Source: Mycoplasmopsis glycophila
Lineage (GTDB): Bacteria > Bacillota_I > Bacilli_A > Mycoplasmatales > Metamycoplasmataceae
Assembly (NCBI RefSeq): GCF_900660605.1
Contig: NZ_LR215024.1
Span: 62,001-126,000 of the forward strand
Reading direction: 5' to 3'
Length of the DNA stretch: 64,000 bases
Numbering within the stretch: position 1 is the first letter of the stretch; every line of letters begins with the position of its first letter. Both the position numbers and the translations under genes were made by a program. Positions 23,114-33,720 of the stretch are shown piece by piece. The notes under the pieces were generated by a model. That model had not been told where the DNA came from and made no database searches. It saw only the letters and a list, made by a program, of their open reading frames with translations.

Positions 23114-23952
23114 TATATTTTTTGTTCGTTGATTATTTTGAGAAGAGTTTCTCCGATTGTGCCTGTTTGGTGGTCACCAATAACGTAATTTGCAGCTTCT
23201 TTTGATTCTTTTGTTCCGTTTCCAAGGGAAATACCAATTGAAGCATTTTTAAGCATATCTACGTCGTTTCCGCTATCTCCGAAAGCAATTAGATTACTTG
23301 AAGATTCGTTTAACATATCTAAAAGCGCTTTTAAACCATTTCATTTTGATGCACCTTTTGGGTTAGCATCTGTATAAATTGAATTGGTTAAATAAATTTC
23401 AAAATCATTAGGATTTAACTGTTCTCTAACTTCATTAGTTATTTTCACAGCTAGATTAGCAGGGTTACGAAGAGCTATTTGTGTTATTTTAGTTTCTGGA
23501 TCATTAATTATATTTTGGATTTCTTCAAGTGAAGCAAGGTTAAGAACGTTAAGATCCATAATTTGTTCTTGTGACATTCAGTCAGGAAACTTACCGTTTG
23601 GTAAAAATGTTCCATTATATGTTGTTGTATCTAATGTTAATATTGATTGATACTTTTGCGCCGTTTTTTTCATTACTTCAAAAGCTTCTTTTTTCAGTTC
23701 TTTTAATAAAATAACTTTATTTTCAAGACGATTATAAATTGCTGCACCATTAGAACAAACAAAGTAATCAATATTTGAAAGTTCACCACTTTCAATGAGT
23801 GGAATAACTTTTTTAAAACCCCTTCCAGTAGCAACAACGTTTAATCCGCCTTTTTTGTGCACTTCATCTAAAGCTGCTTTAGTAAAAGGATGAACTGTAT
23901 TATCTTTTAAAAGCAATGTACCATCAAGGTCATAAGCAAATATTTTTCTCAT
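23113..23952 (-). CDS. HAD-superfamily phosphatase, Cof type
   Basis: A 279-residue HAD hydrolase of the Cof/YidA (IIB) class, which dephosphorylates sugar phosphates or similar metabolites. Motif I YDLDGTLL is at residues 6-13 with both Asp, motif II Thr in VVATGRG near 42, and motif IV GDSGNDVDML near 226-235 with the metal Asp residues. The type IIB cap lies between. Two TGA codons (23578-23580, 23341-23343) encode Trp. A paralogue lies at 40376-41191. The substrate cannot be read from the sequence. Confidence 0.9.
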
Positions 23953-23965
23953 TATTTTTCACTTT

Positions 23966-25263
<1,298 letters not shown>

Positions 25264-25430
25264 TTGTAGCCTTCTTTCTTGTCTCTATTATTTAAAATTA
25301 TACAAATATTAAAGTAATTAAATAACAATATTTTTAATACTTTCACTTGCTATTTTTCATAAAAAAGATTTAATTTTGAACTTTTAAAAGAGTAGTGTAA
25401 AATAAGGAATAAACAATTATGTTTTTAAGG

Positions 25431-25486
25431 TATAATATACAAGCTTATAAATATAATTAAAACATTGAAATTATAAGGAGGATTAA
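25431..25486 (+). promoter_or_regulatory. Promoter and ribosome-binding site of rpmH-rnpA-yidC
   Basis: TATAAT at 25431-25436 and the strong Shine-Dalgarno AAGGAGG at 25475-25481 precede ATG 25487. The predicted leader is about 45 nt. Confidence 0.65.
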
Positions 25487-25633
25487 ATGAGCAAAAGAAC
25501 TTACCAACCAAATAAGCGTAAACACGCTAAAGTACATGGTTTTAGAGCTAGAATGAAAACAGCTAACGGTAGAAAAGTTTTAGCTAATAGAAGAGCTAAA
25601 GGTAGAAAAAGATTAACAGTTTCAGACAAATAA
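25487..25633 (+). CDS. rpmH: Ribosomal protein L34
   Basis: A 48-residue basic protein of the large subunit with the L34 signature: [20 protein letters not shown], then [17 protein letters not shown]. The start follows AAGGAGG by 5 nt. It heads the conserved rpmH-rnpA-yidC cluster. In many bacteria this cluster abuts dnaA, but here dnaA is about 25 kb away at the window's left end. Confidence 0.98.
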   Translation: MSKRTYQPNKRKHAKVHGFRARMKTANGRKVLANRRAKGRKRLTVSDK

Positions 25634-25644
25634 TTTCTTAAAAA

Positions 25645-25971
25645 ATGAAAAAAATCTATCGACTCAAAAAAAATTGAGAATTTAATGAGGTGATTAATTC
25701 CAAAAAACAAATTATCAACAAATATGTCATTGTTTATTACAAAAACGCAGACGCCTTTAAAGTTGGAATTACTGTACCAAAAAAATTCGCTAATTCAGTA
25801 GGTCGTAATTTATATAAAAGACAATTAAGAGCTATTTTACACGAAATCAAACTTTATGATTTACGTTATGAATTCGTGATAATAGCACGCAAAGATTTTT
25901 TGGAAACAAAGTACGCTCATAAAAAAGCTGAAATTCAAAAACTCTTTGAGAAATTTAGGAAAAATGCATAG
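25645..25971 (+). CDS. rnpA: Ribonuclease P protein component
   Basis: A 108-residue protein subunit of RNase P, which matures tRNA 5' ends. The family pattern is present: KKNWEFNEVINSKKQIINKYVIVYY, cut here by a TGA-Trp, then VGITVPKKFANSVGRNLYKRQLRAI with the conserved RNxxKRxxR-like basic motif. The start at 25645 lies 11 nt after the rpmH stop and precedes an in-frame TGA that a standard code would read as stop. The last 8 nt overlap yidC. Confidence 0.95.
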
Positions 25972-28138
25972 ATCTAAACAATTTAATTATTTTACCAAAG
26001 GTCGCGATTCTAAAGAAAAGCGAAAAGAAGGACTAAAGAAAGCATGAAAATGAATTAAAGCCTTTCTTTATGTTTTTATTTTCGGACTCACACTCACAGG
26101 GTGTATTCAAAACTTTACAATTAAAACATCTTCAACCGTAGGAAATGGATTCGAGATTTATAGTGATAAATCTGAGATAGCTCCAAGAGTTACTACATTA
26201 CAAGATAAAGAATCAAGTGATAAAAGCTATGATTTCTTAACAACCACTAAAATTAACCACCATGTTAATGTTAAATGAACAGATAACTTCATTGAAGAAT
26301 TAAGCAAACAAACTAAAGCAGATGGAGGTGAGTATGGAAAATACGGTCACTATACATCTTCAATTAGAGTTGAAGCTTCAAATGAAGACAATGTTAATGC
26401 TAGATTAAAAGAATTAGGACTTGTGTCTAATTCAAATAATATCGTAGCTAAAGAAGTTAATGGTGAAACTAGATATCTTTTCAAATCTGATACAGCCACA
26501 GGATACCAAAGACTTTTTAATGATAATATTTTATTAGCATACTGAAGAACATTATTTGATTTACAAAAATCAAATAAAAAATACCAAGTTCTTACTAGAG
26601 AAGACGGATCAAAATACTACAACATTTTAAATGCTAGTTTTGATTCAGTAGCAAACGTAAAATTATACGACAATGTTTCTGTTCAAGATTCATATGCAAC
26701 AACAGAAGAAAAAAATCAAGCAATTGAAAAAGCAAATAAAGCATATGCTTCTGATGTTTTACTTTTTATGTACGCATACACATTTGGAGAAACTAGTGCT
26801 TTCTTCAAAAAAGCTAGAGAATTAGATCCAAGTATCAGTTCAACATACGATTTTGTTGTAAAAGCAAAAGACTATATTGATGCTGATAAATTGGAATTCA
26901 AAACTTTCTTGGCTCCTAATGCAGAAAATCTTTCAGATTATCAATCAAAAGTTCTTGCTTATTTAGAGCAAAAAGTTGCAAAAGCTAAAGAATACCAAAT
27001 TCAAGATTTAGAAAAATTAGAAGAAGCTTTAGCAGCAGCAAAAGCTTTTGATCCTTCATCTGCAACTGCCTTTTCATCTGATGATCAAACAAAAATGAAT
27101 GCTTTAATTAAAGCCTTTGCAACAGAATTTAATTCAAAAGTTTCTTCATTTGTTGTTGGAACTATTGATCAAGAAGTATATGATCATGTACTTCAATACA
27201 ATACATTAATGAAGAATTATTTAGCAATGGCTGGTTATAGCACAACAACAGCTACTCTTGTTGAAACAGGTTTAGGAAGAGAATTAGAAATTAATTCTTC
27301 CGTACTTGCATTAAGAGGAGATGTTGCTCAAAAAAGTATCACCACATGAGGTGAAGCTTGAGAACTTGGGCCATTTTACGGATTATTAGTTTATCCACTT
27401 GGAAAACTTATGCAATCAATTCGTAGACCAATGCCTGAATTAAATGGTTGAGCATCTATTATTGCTATTATTATTGCTGTTATAATTACTCGTGCTTTAA
27501 CTCTTGCTCTTTCATTTAGAGCAACAATGATGCAATCATTACAAGAAGACTTTAAATCTAAAAAAGCTGCAATCGAAGCTAAATACAAAGGCTTTGAACA
27601 AAACAAAGCAATGAAAATTAGAAAACAACAAGAATTAAGTGCTTTATCAAGCAAATACAATATTAATCCAATGGATCAATTTGGACAATTATTTATTCAA
27701 ATGCCAATTTTCTTTGCTATTTGACGTGTTATTCAAGGTCTACCTGAAATTAAGTCAACTATCTGATTAGGTTTAAACTTCTCTGCAACATCATACAGTG
27801 AGCTTTTTGCTGGAAATTGAGCTTATTTATGAATTTTAGTTGTAGCTGTCGCTGTTCAACTTGTTTCACAACTCTTACCACAAATGCTTAATCGTCGTAG
27901 ATTGCACGAAAGAGCAACTATTGCGGAAATCGAAGCTCTTAAAAAATCAGAAAAAACACAAAAAATGATGATGATTGTGTTTACAGTAATTACACTTATT
28001 TTTACAGCGGGTATTCAAGTTTACTGAATGTTTGGAGGGTTATGACAAATTGGTCAAACACTTTCAATTCACTACTTGAAAAAAACACAATGATTTAAAA
28101 ATAGATATTCTAAAAAAGCAATCAAATTAAATAAATAG
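25964..28138 (+). CDS. yidC: Membrane protein insertase YidC/Oxa1, long mollicute form
   Basis: A 724-residue insertase that places proteins in the cell membrane. The N-terminus is basic, then a hydrophobic helix ends in LTLTGCIQNF, a possible lipobox Cys near residue 46. A long external domain of about 400 residues follows. The conserved core begins near FYGLLVYPLGKLMQSIRR and includes the helices with QFGQLFIQMPIFFAIW and VYWMFGGLWQIGQTL. The start at 25964 overlaps rnpA by 8 nt. Several Trp are TGA. The domain order fits YidC; the core family motifs are clear. Confidence 0.93.
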
Positions 28139-28159
28139 CTTCGGCTATTTATTTTTTTT
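28132..28159 (+). terminator. Intrinsic terminator of the rpmH-rnpA-yidC operon
   Basis: AAATAGC-TTCG-GCTATTT, with a UUCG tetraloop, is followed by an eight-T run. The left arm overlaps the yidC stop. Confidence 0.9.
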
Positions 28160-28169
28160 ATAATTTTAC

Positions 28170-28203
28170 TTGACACTTAATTTAAATATAGTACAATATT
28201 ATC
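28170..28203 (+). promoter_or_regulatory. Promoter of the 5S rRNA gene
   Basis: The perfect -35 TTGACA (28170-28175) and TACAAT (28192-28197) are separated by 16 nt and end about 6 nt before the predicted 5' end of the RNA. Confidence 0.75.
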
Positions 28204-28303
28204 AGTGGCCATAGCAAAGGGGTGCACCTGATCCCATTCCGAACTCAGTAGTTAAGCCCTTTAGCGTCGACGATAGCCTAACGGTGAAAATAGAACGCCG
28301 CTT
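28204..28303 (+). rRNA. rrf: 5S ribosomal RNA, stand-alone gene
   Basis: A 5S-like sequence with the conserved core ACCTGATCCCATTCCGAACT and a 3' part with CGATAGCCTAACGGTGAAA. The ends pair: AGTGGC (28204-28209) with GCCGCT (28297-28302, one G-U). A T run follows directly and acts as terminator. No 16S or 23S gene is adjacent. A dedicated promoter lies just upstream, so this 5S is transcribed on its own, as known for several mycoplasmas. The exact termini are estimates. Confidence 0.93.
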
Positions 28304-28320
28304 TTTTTTATTCCTTTTTT

Positions 28321-28351
28321 TCAAAAACCTCGTAAAAATGCGGGGTTTTTC
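28321..28351 (+). terminator. Hairpin terminator downstream of 5S rRNA
   Basis: AAAACCTCG and CGGGGTTTT arms with an 8-nt loop are followed by TTTTC. It is a second stop signal after the T run at the 5S end. Confidence 0.6.
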
Positions 28352-28456
28352 TTCGTTTTCTTTGAATAAATAAAAAAAATTATTTTGTTATAATATAATA
28401 AAAAATACTATATATATTATATAAAGTAAAACTTTAGATTAGAAAGTAGGAATTTT

Positions 28457-30625
28457 ATGGCTAAAAAACAACAAAAAAGTTTTTTTGAACGTTTAGCAGA
28501 AATCAATGACAAACATGACAATAATTTAACTAAAAAAACAACAAACAAAAAGAAAAGAAGTTTATGAACTTTCATTTTAGCAGGTGCTTTAACAGCAGGT
28601 GTTGCAGTAAGTATTGCTGTTCCTTTAGCACTTAATGTGGCTAAAGTTAATTACATACAACCAAGCGCGGATAGCAAAGTTGTTTTACGTTATAACGATA
28701 GAAATAAAACTACTGACGCTGAAAATATCGGAAGCTTAAACAATCTTTTTTCATCTAATGCTGAAAAAGTAGAAACAAATTTAGATGCTGCCTATAAAAA
28801 ACTAGTTTTCTTTTGATATGAAGAAGAACAAAAAGCTTCTGTAACATATCAATTCCGTTACAATGCTTCATTAAATGCTGGTGATACGCAAAAAACTAAT
28901 ATTGCACTTAAGACTCTTGAAGAAATTCGTAAAGAACAAAAAGATAAGTTAGCTGACCAAAAAGCAAACTTACAAAAGTTATATCTATCAGGATGAGAAG
29001 AAAAATACAACCAATTACTTTTAAGTGATAATTACGGAAAAAGCAAAACAGAAGATGAAGCGATTGAATATGCTACTTACAAAATTGTAGAAAAAGAAGC
29101 GACAAGAAGATTTAGAATTAAAGTTCAAAAACAAAGTATCAATATGCTTAAGAGAGCTTCAAAAGAATACAAACAAATTAGTGAAGGTGGTATTGCTGCA
29201 ACAGATGAAAACGGAAAGTCGATTGTAATTGGTCAAAACGAACTTATTTTCCCTTATCTTAGAAGCATAGAAGATGAACAAGCATTAAAAGACTCTGATT
29301 TCCAAGGAATGTATTACTATGAAATTCCAGGAACAGATCAAATTGTTACAATTAGTACTGAGTCATTTATTCCTAGTCACATGTCTCCAAATTCATTAAT
29401 TAATGATTATTTAGCTACAAACAATTTAGGTGTTACAACTAAATTAACTTTACCAGGTGTATTTAAAAACGGTGTAGACCCTCAATTTAACTTTGAAGCT
29501 GAAGATAAAAAAGTTCTTGCTAACATTCTTAAGTATTCTTTAGTTACTGATTCAGAAAGACAAAACCCAAGAATCCAAAGAGTAGCTGATATTGCTTTTA
29601 ACTCACAAAATGGAATTTTTAAAGAACAAGCAAGTGATTTTATGTCATCAATCAATAATTCAGCAAACATGATGCAAGTAGGTAAGTATAAAACTTATTT
29701 AAATCTTTTATCAAAAAATGCAAGTGAACTTGGAACAGAAGGGATTACTTCACTTCTTGATGAATTTGCTTCAAACACAGCTGAAAATATTGCGTTATTA
29801 GCTAATGAAATCTTTGATTTGGATCAAGATCCTAATTCACTTCCTACAATTGATTTTAGCGAGCTTTTTGTTTTACCTACAGATATTCAAAATCAAATTC
29901 AATTAATTTTAGATCAAACAGTTAATTCACAAAATGTAAACTTTTTAGCTCAAAAAGTTGCTCAAATCAATGCTTTAATTGATAACTTTGTTAAGAATTC
30001 TTCAGATGCTGTGTTTGGTGAATTTATTCAAAATACATTCAAAAAACAATTTGTTATTAATAACCCTGATTTAAGCAAACAAACATCATTTGCTTACGTA
30101 GTTAAAAATCTTGGTGGATTTGTTGTTTTAAATGACGGAAAAATTGAGTGAGTAAGAAGAACAAACCTTAACGAAAACACAATTCTTGCTTTCTTAAAAA
30201 ATTACATTAAACAAACAAGACTTGATGAAGTTAAAGATCTTAACTTCTTAAGCTCAATTAACTCTTTACAAACTAAAAATACTATTTTAGCTAAAGCACT
30301 TAAAAATGATGCTTTTATAGCCAAACTTAAAACAAATTCTGAATATACAGATGAAAAAGTTCAAGAATTAAAAACACAAAATAATTCAATCGTGCAGGGA
30401 AATTCAAATGAGAAAATTATCAACTCATTATTAGGAATTCATACATGAGTAGAAGCTCAAAAGAGTTTAACAAAATCTTATAACGTACACATTAATAATG
30501 CTTCTGTTGTAATTTCTTACCGTAATGCTAACGGGGAAATTGTTGAAAAGAATAACAAAGCAAAGACAACTATTACAAATATTTTTAAACAAAAAATCAA
30601 AGAAACAGCTAAAGGAGGAAACTAA
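28457..30625 (+). CDS. HinT-interacting membrane complex protein P80
   Basis: A 722-residue protein. It has a basic N-terminal segment, one membrane helix near residues 37-60 (FILAGALTAGVAVSIAVPLAL), and a long external helical region. The call comes mainly from context: it is directly followed by a lipoprotein and a HIT-family gene, the p80-p60-hinT order described in Mycoplasma hominis, where the three proteins form a surface complex. The stop overlaps the P60 start (TAATG). Its role is unknown beyond anchoring the complex. TATAAT-like sequences near 28391 and GAAAGTAGG serve as promoter and ribosome site. Confidence 0.78.
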
Positions 30626-31908
30626 TGAAAAAAGCTTTAAAATTCTTAACTTTATTAGTTCCTACTCCACTTGTTGCTAGTTTAGTTGTTTCTTGTGGTA
30701 GAGAACAAAACACATTAGAAAAAACTGAACAAGATAAACAACTTTCAAACAAAGAAAAAATTACAGCTTTAGCTGAAAATATTTGACTTTCAAACACATT
30801 AGCAAGTTTATACAACGTGCAATCAGATAGTTCAAACCTACTTAAATTGAATGTTAAACTACTTGAAAACGACAATTTTAAAGCGGACGCTTTTAAAATC
30901 TATAACACTTTATTAGCACAAAACAGTGTTAAAAAACCAGGTGAATTAGCTAAAAAAATTAATACACTTTTATCAAATGGGACACTTTCTGCTTCAAGTG
31001 AACTTGAAAGTTTAGTTACAAATCCTTACGTTGATGAAGTTAGCGAAGCACAATTCATTAAGCTTTATCAAAATCTTGATACTGAAGTTGCAAGAGAAAC
31101 AAATAAAGCCTTACTTGTTTATAAATATTTCCAAATTGAAAACGAAGAGAGTTTAAAGAAATTAGATGGATCAAATTTTAATAGTAACAAACTTAAATAC
31201 GACACACAAAACTTTAATTTGATTAAATATGCAGTTGATAAAAAATTAGCGCAAGTTTGAGGTTACACAACTTCAAATACTGATGCAATTTTTGCTGAAG
31301 CATTCCAAACAATCAATAGCATTGCTGAATATAACCAATTTTTAAGTAATAAAACAATTAGCACATCTAAAATTAGCGACAAATTATGATTAAATGAGCA
31401 AAACAGTTACCAAAAAAATCTTTCAGGTTATCAAGGTGTCACTGCTATTAGTGATCTAGCAGGTGTTTCATTTAGTTTTGAATCAATGAGACATGTTGCA
31501 AATTACCAAGCTAACTATGTTGGTTTTTACAACTACATTGACCATAAAATAGTTGAAATTAATGAACAAAATATGACAGTTGAACCTGTACCAGTTGCTA
31601 GAAACAATTCAACTATTGATATTAAATACGTTAATGTAATAGCTCCAATCGGAAAAGATAAAAGCATGGTAACAGGCAAAAATGACGATAATAGTGACAA
31701 AGTAGAAACAATTAAAGTTCTCAGTTTTGAAGGTACACCATATGATTCAAAAATTCTTGAATTAAGTGCTTTATTATCACTTAATGACTCTAATTTATAC
31801 CAAAACGCTCAAAACGCTTTTGTGACGCTTGGTTACTTATTAGAAAAAGGTGATAATGAAATCTTTAATGAAACAATTAAGTCATTATCATTTGTAAAAC
31901 AGGATTAA
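30625..31908 (+). CDS. Lipoprotein P60 (HinT-interacting)
   Basis: A 427-residue lipoprotein. The signal sequence MKKALKFLTLLVPTPLVASLVVSC ends with a lipobox Cys at residue 24, so it is lipid-anchored outside. The remainder is helical without other membrane segments. The strong Shine-Dalgarno AAAGGAGG lies in the end of the P80 gene, and starts and stops overlap by one base. It lies 4 nt before hinT. Position and architecture match P60 of the M. hominis complex. Confidence 0.8.
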
Positions 31909-31912
31909 GATT

Positions 31913-32230
31913 ATGAATATTTTTCAAAAAATAATTAATAAAGAAATTCCAGCTAAATTTCTTTATGAAGACGACAAAGTTATTGCTATTTACGATATTG
32001 CACCAAAACAGCCAGGACACTTTTTAATAATTCCTAAAGAGGTTGGTGCGAACATTTTAGAAAATAGCCAAGAAACAATTGCTTACACTTTCTTAAAAGC
32101 ACGTGAGCTTGCTGCTAATTTAATGCGCGAAGATAGCTCTGTCAAAGGGTTTAAAATTCACATTAATACTGGCTCGGCAGCCGGACAAGAGGTGATGCAC
32201 ACACACATTCACGTTATACCATATCGTTAA
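31913..32230 (+). CDS. hinT: HIT-family nucleotide hydrolase HinT
   Basis: A 105-residue histidine-triad protein, probably a purine nucleoside phosphoramidase acting in the cytoplasm. IFQKIINKEIPAKFLYEDDKV and PGHFLIIPK are the family's N-terminal signatures. The triad HTHIHVIPYR ends the protein with the nucleophilic His. It lies at the end of the P80-P60-hinT operon, where the two upstream membrane proteins are reported to bind HinT at the membrane. A strong terminator follows. Confidence 0.95.
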   Translation: MNIFQKIINKEIPAKFLYEDDKVIAIYDIAPKQPGHFLIIPKEVGANILENSQETIAYTFLKARELAANLMREDSSVKGFKIHINTGSAAGQEVMHTHIHVIPYR

Positions 32231-32235
32231 TTCAA

Positions 32236-32274
32236 AAAGACACAACTTCAATTTAGAAGCTGTGTCTTTTTTTG
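32236..32274 (+). terminator. Intrinsic terminator of the P80-P60-hinT operon
   Basis: AAAGACACA and TGTGTCTTT arms, with inner GAAGC/CTTC pairing, are followed by a T run. Confidence 0.85.
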
Positions 32275-32283
32275 TAAAAGAAA

Positions 32284-32534
32284 AGCTGCATAAAATTAAT
32301 GCAGCTATAATGTACTTTCTTGTAATATATTATTAAAAATAAAACTTAACACTATAAAGGAGCTATTTGGACTAATAAATACTTAGAAAGGAGGGACTAT
32401 ATTAAAACCATATAATTTATGGTTAAAGCATATTAGATATAGTCTAAAAATGTATTAAAAATGAATAAAACTTATTTATAAAAACGAAATGAATTGGATA
32501 TTTTGTGGATATAAATTCAGCTTATATCCTTTTC
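32284..32534. other. Structured non-coding gap, possible small RNA
   Basis: No protein gene is seen in this 250-nt stretch. It contains AGCTGCAT/ATGCAGCT (32284-32306). An 8-bp stem GACTATAT/ATATAGTC (32395-32444) encloses a nested ACCATA/TATGGT hairpin (32407-32423). GGATATAA/TTATATCC (32507-32529) is followed by TTTT, terminator-like on the plus strand. Shine-Dalgarno-like AAAGGAG motifs occur at two places without a following open frame. The strand is unsettled, because the first hairpin has a T-rich tail on the minus strand. Confidence 0.35.
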
Positions 32535-32658
32535 AATTATACTATCTCAAGCTCAAAAACCTTAAAAATCAAAAGAAAAATGAAAATTTTTCCACAAAAT
32601 TAACAAAAGAACTTTTTTAAAGCATAAAAAATATTCTATTTTTTCCCTTTATGATTTG

Positions 32659-32670
32659 TATAATTAGAAT
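32659..32670 (+). promoter_or_regulatory. Leaderless promoter of cdsA
   Basis: TATAAT at 32659-32664 is followed by 6 nt and the ATG, the same design as at def and degV. Confidence 0.55.
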
Positions 32671-33696
32671 ATGAAAACAGACACTTTACCAAAAAGAGAT
32701 AATCTATGAAAAACTAGAATTTTTCCTGCTCTACTTTTAACATTTTTATTTATTGTTTTTATCTCTATTTTTAAATTATCATTTAGTAATTTAATTTTTG
32801 ATTACAAAAGCTTATATTGAACATTTAGGTTTACTTCGCTAACATTTTTTATTATTCTTATTTCATACATTTTTTATGAATTAAACAAGGTGTTTTTCAA
32901 AAACAAGTTAATTATTGTCTTTTTAATAGTTTGCATGCTTGCAATAAGTTTGCTCGATGTTGAATATTTTAAATCAACATGATTACTTTCAGGAAATGCT
33001 GTTTTAACAGCTTTTGGACAAGTTAAATTTCTTTTTATCAATGTAAATTACAGTGTGAATTTCTTAATGTTTTTTGCGCTTCCTATTCTGTTTTTAGTTG
33101 CTAAAGTCATTGAAATTAGAAAAAGAATTATTTGAAAAAAAGTCATATTAATGACACTATATTACTTTGTAACATCGTTTGTGTTAATTGCTTTTATTAA
33201 AACATTTGTCATTTTTATGTCTCATTCAAATGGTTTAGAGTACATTTTACTTTTTGTGCTTGTTTCAATTGGTGCTGATATTGGTGGTTTTTTTGGCGGT
33301 AAATTACTTGGACACAAATTATTTGCTAATAAATTAGCACCGCAAATTAGCCCTAAAAAAACAATTGAAGGAGCGCTTGTTGGTTATCTTTTTGCGCTCT
33401 TTTTAGCTTTTGCTTTTATCTTTGCTTGAAATGCAGCTTTTCCTAGTGATGATAATCTTGGTCAAATTTTTCTAGGTTCAAAAAATTATGGCGCTTATAA
33501 ACTTATTTTTATGATGAATCTTTTAGTTTCTCCAGCTTTTGCTATTTTAGGTGACTTATATTTTTCATTTTTAAAAAGAAAAACAGGTATTAAAGATTTT
33601 TCTAATCTACTTAAAGGTCATGGTGGTCTATTAGATCGAATTGACAGTATTTCAGTTGTATTTGCACTTTGATTTATTATTTTTCTCTTTTTATAA
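32671..33696 (+). CDS. cdsA: Phosphatidate cytidylyltransferase
   Basis: A 341-residue membrane enzyme that makes CDP-diacylglycerol from phosphatidate and CTP. About eight membrane helices are visible. The C-terminal signature is KGHGGLLDRIDSISVVF, matching the family's HGGxxDRxDS. An earlier conserved stretch is DIGGFFGGKLLG with SPKKTIEGALVG, the usual SPKKTxEG motif. The N-terminus is longer than in E. coli. The start follows a TATAAT by 6 nt without a Shine-Dalgarno. It lies 24 nt before polC. Confidence 0.94.
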
Positions 33697-33720
33697 AACC
33701 ATTAAGAAAGGTTGTTTTAT

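Noticed and set aside
25264-25486. T-box leader for serS
   Set aside because: The gap upstream of serS lacks the conserved T-box AGGGTGG and a specifier hairpin; only a Shine-Dalgarno and promoter-like sequence are present.
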